Assembly (NCBI GenBank): GCA_021234155.1
Contig: JAJEKV010000014.1
Coordinates: 578,949-642,948, forward strand
Reading direction: 5' to 3'
Origin: Isoetes taiwanensis
Lineage: Eukaryota; Streptophyta; Lycopodiopsida; Isoetales; Isoetaceae
Length of the DNA: 64,000 nucleotides
Position numbers and translations under genes: made by a program. Shown here piece by piece: positions 21,251 through 32,590 of the stretch (position 1 is its first letter; every line of letters begins with the position of its first letter). The notes under the pieces are model-generated. The model was not told the origin of the DNA. It was given only the letters and a program-made list of their open reading frames with translations, and ran no database searches.

Positions 21251-22300
21251 ATGGCTCCTAGACGAAATGTCGAGACATTGGAACATGCCGAGGTACAAGA
21301 TAATGCGTAGGTACAAGCTACACCCCAAGGTATAGGTACGTACATCTCAACAAATCAGGTGGAATCTAAACACCATCGGGTGTTCGCCAATACTTTGAAC
21401 CTAATATTCCCATTCCCTGCTCCTACATTTGACTCTACTATGAGTGCTAACAATTTTCAAGGTTTTGACGAATTATCAAGAATATGGCCACAAAGAAAGG
21501 TACCAAGTTTTGAATTCAAGAAGTGCTTCAAAAATGATGAAGTAAGAGCTTGGTTGAATATGTGATAAGTGATGGAACCAAACACATGGGATGAGATTAT
21601 CAAAAGATTCCTAGCAAGGTTTGAAAAGGTTTATGATCCTCAAGATCTTGTTTTTGAATTACAAACCTTCCATATTAGAAATGGTGAGACTATTCATCAA
21701 TATGTAGAAAGATTTCATGTGTATCTCACCAAATGTCAAACTAATCAAGTGCCTCACCATACTTTGCATCTTGTTGCATCTTTTATAAGAGGTTTGACCG
21801 CGGTAACCGAGAGTACACGAGGAAAATGCTTAAGATTTACAAGCGAGGAGGGATTTCCATACCATTCACAAGGCTTTTAACAAGGCTATTGAAATTGCCT
21901 TGATGTGCTTTCTTCTTGCCGGATGATGTTTATGCCACTAATGATCCTTTTCTTCCCCCCATTTTGAACAAGAGCATATGGGTCCGTGATATATACCGCT
22001 TTTATGCCGTTCGGAAAGACAAAAAAGAAATTCAAGACAATCAAGAATCGATAGCTCACGCTAATACCAAAACGATGTTGACAAGGTTGCCGAGGCCCTA
22101 CTTGAAGTGACCAAACAACTCTGTGAATTGAAGGCTTCAAGACCGGAAAAGAAGAACTTATCCTCCATGTGCACATTGCATGAGAGACACTTTATTCCGA
22201 GATTTGTTGGTAGAGGGCTTTGTCTTAAATGCAATAAGAGAGGCTATTATGGTAAAGAGTGCCTGTCTGCATTGCTACGCGAAAGCCACAGGACACTGAG
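21251..22300 (+). pseudogene. Ty3/gypsy gag relic
   Basis: It begins MAPRRNVETLEHAE and meets an in-frame stop at about 21308. The capsid region continues over 21359-21880, with a break at 21563-21565, and shows the Retrotrans_gag pattern (W..F...F, then RNGETIHQYVERF). A zinc knuckle lies at about 22221-22262, CLKCNKRGYYGKEC, where the usual His of CCHC is Tyr. At least three frame breaks are present. Confidence 0.85.
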
Positions 22301-22849
22301 TGAAGATAGATGTAGTGTTAAAGAGTATTTCGGCTAGGACAAGAAAAAAAACTTCTTTGAAACCTTCTCCGTTAAATATTTGTCGAAACTCTTATCCTAT
22401 AAGGTTTGTGCAGAATCAAGAGCAGGAAGAAATTATGGCCGCACACCGTAGAAGCTATGATGAAAGACAAGGAGGCAACTCCGAGAAGAAAATGTAAACA
22501 AGTGCTCTAGAAGGTAGAGGGAATAAAACAAACCCGTAGAAGAAGAAGGTAAACAACCGATACCTCCTCTGCCTTGTCAAAAAGTTCAGAAAAGATAAAG
22601 ACAATGATGAATTCAGAGACTCTTATGAAAAGTTCAAAAATCGAGTGTAGACCTACTCACATTGTTGAGAATTGCTCCTACTTATGAAAAAAGATGCTTA
22701 GTTTGACTCGGGAGGAACAAGTTAACCCCTCACAAGAGGAAGCGATTGCTTTACAAAACCACATTGAAGAACAAATGCCGATACAAGATGAGCATGACCT
22801 GTGCCTTCACTTGTCTCCGCCAACATTGGTAAAAGAGCCTTGTCAAGGT

Positions 22850-23115
22850 ATTACTAGATGGTGGTTCACCTTTAAACGCCATGCCACATCATGTGATGAG
22901 ACAATGGGCCTAGAGGTTGACAAAAAGCCCCAATGGTACTTAAATCCTTCTCCACCCGAAAAAAACCCCATAGGGATTGTAAGGGCAAAAGGTACCTATA
23001 GATATTGAAGGGATTGTAGTGGTCGCTAATTTTGTAGTGGTTGCTTTGAAGGTAGGAATGAAAAATCAGATATTTATGATTGCCTTTTAGGAAGAAGATG
23101 GCTGTCCAAGAGATG
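22850..23115 (+). pseudogene. Ty3/gypsy aspartic protease relic
   Basis: The frame reads VLLDGGSPLNAMP, the active-site region with DGG in place of the usual D-T/S-G. After a break, YDCLLGRRWL matches the LLGR.WL motif that closes retrotransposon proteases. It contains stops and is not functional. Confidence 0.65.
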
Positions 23116-23346
23116 CTAGGCCTATATGGTCAAGAGGTGAGTGTACCATTACTGATGGCAAAAGGATATCACTATTTACAAATAATGTGGGGGAATTTGA
23201 ATCTTTAACTATATTGAAGAAGATTTGTTGATGTCTAACCAACCCGGTGAGGTATGAAGTAATTATGGCTCAGCTTGGATATAGCAAAGAGACCATCGAC
23301 AAGTGCTTAGACACTTTCAAGGAAAGTAGTAGTGCTTACTTATGGT

Positions 23347-23620
23347 TTTGATGGTGGTGTTTCTAAGAAACTAAGCATAGCATCATCTAGCCGCTATTTC
23401 AAAGATAAGTCCAAAGAAATTAATGGCAAAAGTAGGCGTAATCCATTTGAATTCCACTTCTAACATGGTGAGTATAAAGCATTGATTGCGAGGATTGCGA
23501 GGAGAGGCTAAGCACCTTGGTATTACACTGACATTATTGTGTTTGGTGACTCCCAACTTGTGTGTAGACAGATCCTAGGAGATTATCGGACCAAGAACAA
23601 GGATATGCTCATACTTTAGA
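23347..23620 (+). pseudogene. RNase H-like block between protease and RT
   Basis: One frame, with two stops, gives FDGGVSKKL (first Asp), GEYKALIARIA (the Glu region) and VFGDSQLVCRQILGDY (third Asp), then RTKNKDML. This is the order and spacing of an RNase H fold of the type found in plant and archaeal RNase HI-like proteins. It lies upstream of RT, separate from the Ty3 RNase H downstream of RT. Tat-lineage elements are known to carry a second, archaeal-like RNase H, usually downstream of the first; the position here is the odd part. Confidence 0.65.
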
Positions 23621-23899
23621 GATCAAGTTTTTAGAAGAATTATCGTGTTTTCAACTTGGGAGTCGTGATCATATAACTAGAGAGTTCAATGAGGAGGGCA
23701 GGATGCCTTATGCAAGAGTGTCTTGCTTGAACATCTAGCAGAAGGTGCTATTAAAGAAGAAGAGCTTGAAGAAGAGGAACTCAAACAACTTCATCCTATT
23801 CTCGTAATCAATGCTATAATCGAAAAACAAGTAAGAGAAATCCAAATAGAGAAGAATGGTCAATAGAGTCTTGTATGTTGAGATATGTTTAGAGAAGAA

Positions 23900-25290
23900 G
23901 ATAAATGCACATTAACTAAATTTTTAATGAATGGAAGGATGTGTTTGCTTGGGACTATGATGAATTAGTTGGTGTTGATAAGAACATTTGTGAGTTTGAG
24001 ATAAAGGTTAAGGAGGGTATCAAACCCGTGATGCAAAAAAACTCGTAAGAATCAATGTATCCTTGCTTGACTTAATAGGAGAAGAATTACTTAGAATGAA
24101 AGATGCAGGTGATGATCAGATATCAAATCGTAATGGTTGTCATGCATTGTGCCTCGTTGAAAAAAAAACAAAACTATTAGAATCGGTGATTGACTATAGG
24201 GATTTGAATAAAGCCACCGTTAAAGATTGCTATCCTTTGCCTTTGGAAGAAGTTTTACATGCGCTTGCGGTGGAAGGAGATCTACTCTTTCTTAGATGGA
24301 TTCTCGGGGTTTAATCGGATCTGCAAGCTTAGAAGACCAAACCAAAGACAACTTTCATTACACCATGGGGAACTTTTGCCATGAAAAGAATGCCTTTTTG
24401 GTTTGATGAATGCTCCAAGAACTTTTCAAAAGAACAATGGACGCTTATATTCAAGGACATGCCTTCAATCTGTGATTCGTGGTTTTTCTTGATGATCTTT
24501 TGCTTGGGATCAGCCTTAAGGGATCATTTTAACTATCTAACTAAAAATATGTGTTATGTGCGTAAAAAAGGAGGTGTGAGTTTGAATCCCAAAAAATGCG
24601 TGTTTCTCTGCTCCAAGGGAGGATTGCTAGGCCATGAAGTATCTTCCAAAGGGATTCAAGTAGCCGAAAAGTAAGGTGGATGCCCGAAAAAACTAGCACC
24701 ACCTAAAACCTGTTAGGGAAGTAAAAAGTTTTAGGGATGGTAAGTTTTCTCGAGGATGTATGTCCCACATTTCTCTAATATCGTGGCTCCTATATCTGAT
24801 CTCACCAAGGTTGGCAAGTATACCAAACATGAGAGCAAGTTAATTATGGTTGAATGGACTCCTTTACATGCCAGCTTGCTTTTGATAATATTATACAAGC
24901 CATCTCCAATTCTGCATTACTTAAACCTCCCCGATACATCCAAATCCTTTGAGGCTTATATCAAGATAACCAAAAAAGAGTCAGAGGATTAGTTCCGCAA
25001 GAAGAAGAAGAGGTGGTAACTTTTGCCGCCAAAATTTGGTCTAACACCGAAATGAGATATCCAAGACTTGAAAAGTGCAGCAGCCCTTATGTTCTTGATT
25101 GATAGGCAGGGGACATCTCATTCAAAAGAGCCATACTCAAGTGTACATGAAACAAAATCCTTTATCCTTGATGTTCTCAAAGAAGCGTTCTAAGGCTAAG
25201 ATATGTAGATGGGCTTGCAAAATTCAAGCTTATGATATTGTTGTTCAAAGTGATCACTTTAGTTAATGATCCTAGTTCATACTTGACTAA
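23900..25290 (+). pseudogene. Ty3/gypsy reverse transcriptase and RNase H relic
   Basis: RT: EELLRMKDAG, then VEKKTKLLESVIDYRDLNKA and KDCYPLPLEEVLHA, and after a shift the FLDG.SGFN region. FLDDLLLG near 24485-24505 supplies the DD catalytic pair, followed by GVSLNPKKCVF and LLGHEVSSKGIQV. Downstream, KARICRWACKIQAYDIVVQ-like sequence near 25190-25250 is the end of the Ty3-type RNase H. There are multiple frameshifts. Confidence 0.88.
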
Positions 25291-25494
25291 TATCTTGTCC
25301 GAACAGAAGATGAAGAAGGTTTGGCTAATGATGTTCAAGAAGATCATGAGATGTAAAATCTTGTGCGGGGGAGGCGTGATTGGCAAGAAGAGATAAGAAG
25401 GTTTCGAGCTGAATGAAATACCGTATGGGCTCAACTCTAGCAAAAAAAAGAAGGTTCAAAGAAAAAATGCAACAAGTATAGACTAATTGGAAAT

Positions 25495-26656
25495 GTGTTA
25501 TGCGGGTATGACAAGGAAGGCATCATTCTAAGGTGTGTTGACAAAGAAGAAGCTAGATTAGTGGTAGAAGCGTGCCATGAAGGGGTATGTGGTGGACACT
25601 TTGCAGCAGATACCACAGCAAAGAAGATTTTGAGGTCTGGTTATTATTGGCCAACTCTTTTCAAGGATCGTTATGAGACAATCGCTAACGGTCATAAATG
25701 TCGTTTTTGGCGCGAAGGATTCTTGACCGGTGCATTAATCGCCATAACTTCCCCGGGACCCTTCCGCACTGGGCTTGATTTTATAGGACCTCGTAGATCC
25801 ACCTTCTTCGCGTACAACATCAAGATTATCCCTTGTGGCCACCGATTACTTTTACAAAATGGGTGAAGCTGTTCCCCGAGAGACAAGCCAATGCATATAC
25901 CAACGCGATTTATCCATGAGAATATATGTGCGGGTTTGGCATACCTTTCAAACTCATATCTGATAGAGGTAGTCAGTTTTTAAACGATGTCATAGCCACA
26001 TTGCTAGCAACTCTCAAAGTGAGACACTCCAAGAGCTCGTCTTATTATCCTCAAGGTAATGGCCAAGCAGAATCTACAAACAAAGTGCTCAAGACTATTC
26101 TCAAGAAGACTATTAGTGTTTCAAAAAAAGATTGGCACATGAAGTTACATGATGCTTTATGGGCTTATAGAGTTACCACCAAAATCTCAACCAAGCATAC
26201 ACCTTTTAGCCTGGTTTATGGAGTAGAATCTATTGTCCCAATAGAATTAGAACTTCCATCCCTGAGAATGGCTTTGAAACTAAATTTGGAAATGGAGGAA
26301 GCACTCAAAGAAAGATGTATAATGACTTATGCAATTGGAAGAGCATGACATGAAGCCGAGAATGCAATATTATTAAAAAAGCCAAAGATCCGCAAAGCAT
26401 TCAAGGTCGCACATAAATCCCTAAAGGTACATTGAGAGATGGGGAATTGGTTTTAAAATGGAATAAAGCAAAAGAGGATTGTGCCAGCAAATTTGAAGAG
26501 CTGTGGGAAGGTCCTTTTGAGGTTGCGAGGAACAAAGAGCCGATTCTTCTCGGGCCGAGGTCCATATCGAAGGGGAGGGTCTTACCAAATCCTATCAATA
26601 TTCGCATTTGAAGAGGTACCGCAACAACATGTTGCCCTTAGTTTGTTTGAATAAGA
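25495..26656 (+). pseudogene. Ty3/gypsy integrase relic
   Basis: The N-terminal HHCC-like region is ACHEGVCGGHFAADTTAKKI (second cysteine of the last pair lost). The catalytic core has GLDFIGP (first Asp), ISDRGSQFLND (second Asp) and NGQAESTNKVLK (Glu), followed by WAYRVTTKISTKHTPFSLVY. The C-terminal strand region reads LVLKWNKAKEDC and WEGPFEV, ending HLKRYRNNM near 26610-26630. Breaks lie around 25865-25925 and 26346. No chromodomain is seen. Confidence 0.9.
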
Positions 26657-27469
26657 ATTAATAGCTATATTTAGAGTATGAGTTATTAGAGTAGAAACAG
26701 AGTCATGAAATATTTCAAAAGACAAAAACAAGTTGCATTGATAGATAGGCTTCTCATTCATCTCGTGATTTCTACAATGGTGGGATAATTGGATAGCCGC
26801 ACACACACATGCGAACTACCCACCTAAAAAATAAAGGGAAAATCCAATTATAACATTTGGACCCAGAAAACAAATACAATGCTAATAGATGAGTGGGTGA
26901 TGTACCGCCGAAAGCTTATCACGGGGATTAAAAACCTCGCCCTTTCGGGTTTCGAGGAAAACCCTAGTGAAAGCCTTCAAAGAAGGGGCTTAGACAAACG
27001 TAAGGCATAGAATCGCCCCAAAACCCGCCAGATGGAGAAGTCAAAACGGATGGCGCCAACTGTACCGCACATCACCAACAACAAGCGAGAAACATACCAA
27101 AGAATAGCATCACCCGTTGGGTGGAAAAAGCATCACCCCTTAAGGGTGGAAAAACATGATAAACAGAACTTGTACAAAATATAGTAAACAAAGAAGGGGG
27201 GGGAGGGTGGGTTCAAAGAGAATAAGGTACTGCTGAGAGAAGAGGAAGCGCCGATGAAACGTCGATGAAGAACTCTGCAATAAGTAGCAAACGCCCAACC
27301 TGACGAACGGCCCAAAACGCATGCAATGCATGCATGCGACGCATGCAATGCATGCATGCTCGTCTTGAGCAAGAATGCCGATTCGCTACGCGAATCGACG
27401 ACATTAGATATAAATTGTCCTGAAGATTAGTAAGTTAGAGCTTGAATTATTTATAAGTCTTAAAAAATA
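26657..27469 (+). other. 3' non-coding region of the Ty3/gypsy element, first part
   Basis: No coding signal. The region contains a repeated CATGCAATGCATGCATGC motif (about 27319-27359) and a CGATTCGC-TAC-GCGAATCG palindrome (27380-27398). I see no polypurine tract here. Confidence 0.5.
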
Positions 27470-27497
27470 CTAGTTATGGTGCCCGGCGTTGCCGGGC
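27470..27497 (-). mobile_element. Helitron-like 3' terminus (element extends rightward)
   Basis: On the minus strand, GCCCGGC-AAC-GCCGGGC is followed by ACCATAA and CTAG, with the flanking base T (plus-strand A at 27469). A GC-rich hairpin about 10 bp before a CTRR end, inserted between A and T, is the hallmark of Helitrons. The element body would run to higher coordinates; its TC start was not located, and no Rep/helicase is seen, so it would be non-autonomous. Confidence 0.7.
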
Positions 27498-30400
27498 TTT
27501 TCAACATTTGAAGAGATGGTTGTGTGATGGTTGGGTAGAACAATCAATGTCGGTTGGAGGGGGCAAGGGTAATTCATTAATTTTGTGTATGTGGTAGTGT
27601 TTTGATATGCAAGTAGTTGAGATGAATTAGAATTCAAGTTTGTTAGGATATGATTTGTTGATTTGTGGTTAAGCTACTGTACGATTGCTCATTCTCAAAA
27701 CAGTCTGTAAGTATGGGGGTAATATTCGTATTGTTTCACAAATGGTGCTAATTGCTATATATGAAGGGAAATGATGAGCACAATGATTAAGTGGGCTCCA
27801 GCGACAGTTTAAAGAGCAATGCAATCTACAACGTTGGGATAATGTGCGTTAGGCATGAAAAGTGCTAGGTATTATTTAGGATATTAGCCCGAGAATGTGT
27901 GAGATTTGCCAAGGTCACATATAAATAACATGAAGGTTATGCACATTGTAAATAGCAAAGTATAGTTATAAGTGTATGTCGTGGCATGTAAAATTGTATC
28001 GATCCTTTATAGTCGTAGTTGAAGTCTCATGTTTGTAAGAAGATGTCCGTATATTATAAAGGACTATGCTCTTGGAATGGTTGGTATTGACAATGTTTTG
28101 AGAGGGAAAGAAGTATGCGGAATTGGTTATGCTAGTATAATAAAAGTGAAGTGCATGTCGATATCGATATGGAAATTGTGAAGTTGAGCATGCAAGGAAC
28201 CTAGAAGTTTTTGCAAAACTCGAGTTTTTGCAAAACTCGAGTGAAGTGTGATTGATGCAATAGGATGTTTGGAATGAAATTATTACCATACACTAAGAAT
28301 TTGTTGAACTAATAATCTTAGCTGATGAAATTGTTAATGCGGCTGGGATAGGAATATTGAAATGGACATTATGTGATCAAGGAGCTAATAGCATGAGAAG
28401 CACAACTCATAGAAGAATGATTCAGTTGTTCACTTTAAGACTGTCGTCTGAACTGTAAATAAATAGCGATGCAAATGACAACCGAAAGGAAATGCATCTA
28501 CATAAGCACGATGCAGAATGCCTGGGTCTCATATAGACGTGTTTGCCATATTAGAAAGAATAGTTTGTCACTGCTATGAATAGTAGATGATGTCGTTTAT
28601 GCGTAGATGTTATGGAAATAATCTTTTGTTGATGAGAATAGTGTCGCAATAAAAACAGTTTCGCTTCAAATTGGCTGTCATACAAAGTGTATAATTCCCA
28701 TGCATAGATTGACCTGCAGAAGAGACACAGATGCTTGGAGTTCAATGTGCCAGGTGCAAAACAATAAGTTGTGCTGAATTATGAGGACAAATTAGTTGCA
28801 TAATCATGAAAGGACAATGAAATAAATACCTTGTTCATGCTCGTTTATGTAGATCGAACATGGACTTCAGTATCTTAGCTGCAAAGAAATTCATGTGCAC
28901 TCAGAGGGATTGCAGTAATGGATGAACGGATATAGACTATCTGCACAACCTTAACTACACTATTTAGATCCTTCATTTTTTTGAGAAGATGGCATATACA
29001 GATAGCTGGAATAGCAGACTGCCCACTTTAATATTCAGAGCTCGTTTTCGAGAAATGTTAACCCCATAAGAGTTTTTGTATCTTCACTGAGGCATACCTT
29101 ATGGACAAAGGCCATAAGAGTTTTTGCATCTTCATTGAGGGCACATGATTTAACCTTGCAGTATTAGGATAAAGCACAAATCTCGAACTGTAAAATCTCG
29201 CTGAGAAATGAGAGGCAGAAAGATGCAAACCAAGTGTTGGCCAGATAAATCTATGCATCAAGTATAATTACAACTGGCATTCTGCAGCGTCATAATAGAC
29301 CACAGACCTGCAAATAAATAGAAAGTTTGGGAATAGTGAGCCAAGTAACTTAATAATACAAATGGTAGGGCCGGTTACGTACACAAATATATAATGTTTT
29401 GAAAGCATTACGCAGAGTGGAGTAATGCTACATTGCGTTATCTGAAATGAGTTCAGTGGGCTAGACACCTGCCAAATACCAAGGAGATAATGCCCAATGA
29501 CATTGTAACATGTTGTAGACCAAACCTAAATCTAGCTGTAGGCCGCAACAAAGAACATACCAAATCTAGCCCTAATTCGTGGATAAGATAAGGATGTCGG
29601 ATATGCAGATCTGTGACCAATACAGGTAAAGAGCACTATGTATGATCTTGTGCTCCATCATCTTGTGATATAGTACATATGCATAGCTTAAAGTAAAAGT
29701 ATCAGAAGTATATAGAGAGTGAATACATATATTTAAAGCTTATTACAGATACCATATCCATTTCACCAAGGAGTTCGAAAGAAGAAAGCTCTTACCCGCT
29801 GCTAGAAAGAAGAAAGAAGCCCAATGATTGCATGAAGCCCAGTGATTTCTGATAAGGGCTTGTTCCTTTCCATTCTAGAATCGATGTATTGCACAACAGG
29901 GTGCAGACTATTGAAATTAGGAACGATAATGCAATGAATCATGCTGCATACAAATGCATATTTTTTGCATCAACCAAAGAATCATGCTGCAACGAAGCTA
30001 ATTCTCTAAAGACAATAGTTGGATGATGCTACTACAGAAGCCCTTCGCCCCGAAATAGGACATGCATCTATCACTTCTTCAATCTATGATTGGCAAGGAT
30101 TCAGACCCATATCGCAAATGCTTAAGAGAAAACCTGATGATGATGGCATAGTGCCAGAGCCTCATCCTGACACACATTGCTAGGCTAAGAACAAAGCATA
30201 TAATGTAAAGAGGTAGATATCTAGTAAACCCAAATTCCAGTTCCATACCTCTTTTTCATGCAAATATGCAAAAATTGGCATCCATGCAGGCAATATCCTA
30301 TTCCAATATGGGATGGATTGGTACACTCAAAGTATTAATGTAGAAGAGCTCCTCTGCAAAAATTGTGAAAAGCTTACTGCTGGCTCAATTTGTTAGCAGA

Positions 30401-32030
30401 TCAAGTCACTTGTGTTCAACTCAATTGGAAATGCAGGGTATCTGATCATCATACCCATGCTTATGTATGTACATCTTCGGATGGGTAGGATACATGTATA
30501 GACAGTTAGCTACCACAATCTGTACAATGTATATGCAAAAGTTAGATGCAAAAATATTTCATTGACAATGCTTTCTACTGAAGCTTATTGAAGGCACATT
30601 TATTACAATGACCATCAAAGAAAAGATGCACCTTCGATTTTTGAATGTGATGATCATCTCTACAACCAATGAAGCAGACTTTACATTGTGCACCACCTGC
30701 ATCAGCACAATGATGGATTATGAAGAATAAAACAATTAAATGCATTAGAGATCATTAAAGCAACAAAATGAGTGATTGCACACCTTAACGGCATGAAATC
30801 TTGATGTTGGATCTTCATAGTTTCAAGCAAATATCTTGATACTAAACACCAGGCAAGAGGTGGAGTCTAATCCCCTTGGCCATCATGTCTGCACATAGGA
30901 GACCAGCCATAGTAAAAAAAACCAAGGAATGAACATCACGGTCCAACAGCATATGTTGGCCCTAAAAACTCCCATTGCTAATTCTGCAAAAGAAGCGCCA
31001 TATTTATGCCTATCAAGCAGAAATTGTGTAGTCTCCACATAGATCTCTTTTTAAGATAAAAGAGTATCCTGAGGTTGCACCTTCACAGTGTTGAGGATCT
31101 ACTGCATGGAGAGACAGTCAAATAAGCCAATTCCAACACTACCTTTTATAAGGAGATTGAACTTCTGGTTCGACATACCTTCATCTGAACATAGCCAGCA
31201 AAATCAAACTCTATGCAAAGAGATGTAAGTGTTCTCAACAATTGAAAACGATGCACAGAAGCATCTATCTTCTGGAGATGTTGCTTGTCTCATCTATTCT
31301 AACTCAGACTTACGGTATCCAGCCATCACTCAATGAGAAAAAGAGCTTCATCTTACTTATATCTGCATCAATCACAGTAAGATTAATGTCCCATCTGAAA
31401 TCAAAGAGCGAACTAAGCTTGGTTACCTAATTTGGTTGAGCCGGTAAAGTAACAATATAATATCCTATGATAGTTAACATATAAGAGATATAATTGCTGC
31501 TCTCATGTGGACGAAATGACATCTTCTAAAAAGCATGAAGCGCACCCTGGCCAGATCATGCTGAATTTACAGAAACAAAGCTACACATACCACAAAAATA
31601 AAGAAAAGTTACTATTTTTGGCGTCCACCCGGCCTCCATGCCGTTTACATCCTCTATCCAAACTCTATCCAAACCCTGAAATCGTATCAAAATTTTTTGG
31701 GCCCTATTTTTTTCTTCCCGATTTTTGGCTATCTGAAAACTTTCCCGGCAGACAAAATAAACCCAAACCTTAGACAAATAAACCAAGTCAAAAATCCAAA
31801 AACTTTTCGGGACCTCGGAAAAACTGAATTTAAACAATAGGATAAAGAATGTGTGAAGTATGTCATGAGAAGTTAAATTTTCAAGTTAAGATAAGTAAGT
31901 TGTAGGATTGCACCTTGTTGTCATAACCTTTTGCAGAGATAACTATCCCATGAGCTAGACGATTCTTGAAGGACAGGTATGTGGTGCTAATGATTAATTA
32001 AGTTTCCATGCAGGAACATCCTACCGCCAT
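27498..32030. other. Non-coding interior, possibly Helitron body, no gene recognised
   Basis: About 4.5 kb without recognisable protein domains on either strand. Small local duplications occur, for example TTTTTGCAAAACTCGAG twice at about 28207-28241 and a repeat around 29065-29150 (ATAAGAGTTTTTG.ATCTTCA). At least the left part is likely Helitron cargo within the Ty3/gypsy element; the right boundary is unknown. Confidence 0.4.
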
Positions 32031-32039
32031 ACATCATTC

Positions 32040-32470
32040 ATTTCATCTTTTCACTTCCATTATCTTCACCTCACATATGTGTGTCGCTATCATCTTCACC
32101 ACCCAAGTAAACACACTCATCTAACATGTTTTTGTAACGTATGCGAGAGCAGGATCATCCTTGAATCATTCGTTTCATCCGCTCATCCATTATCTTCACC
32201 TCACATATGTGTGTTTGCTATCATCCTCACCATCCAAAGAAGCACACTCACCTAACATGTTTGTTATATATCGTATGCGTGTGTGTGTTCATCCTTGACT
32301 CATTTGCTCCATTTGCTCATTCATTCTCTTCACTTCACATATGTGTGCTGCCATCATCTTTACCACCCAGCAAGCACACTCAGCTAACATGCTTTTACTT
32401 ACTGTATGCAGGTTCACCCTCAATATCATTCATCATCATCTGCTCCATGTCTGGCCTGATCTCCATGAAG
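32040..32470 (+). repeat. Tandem repeats (~132 bp x 3) before the 3' LTR
   Basis: Three diverged units share CTTCACCTCACATATGTGTG (near 32063, 32193 and, as CTTCACTTCACATATG, 32328), then ATCATCTTCACCACCCA and CACACTCA.CTAACATG. Spacings are 130 and 134 bp. Tandem repeats in the 3' untranslated region are common in large plant Ty3/gypsy elements. Confidence 0.8.
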
Positions 32471-32590
32471 AACTCTATTTCTCAAACATATGCATCATAT
32501 CCACATTGCCATTCATTTTTTCATCATGGCAATCTTCGCGACTTTGAAGTCATCGTGGGTCCGGCAAACCGGTCTCCCTTTTTAGCATGA

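Noticed and set aside
26930-27080. TGGCGCCAACTGTACC as a primer-binding site of a second LTR element
   Set aside because: No LTR end precedes it and no gag follows; the primer-binding site of the element was found after the 5' LTR at 21211.
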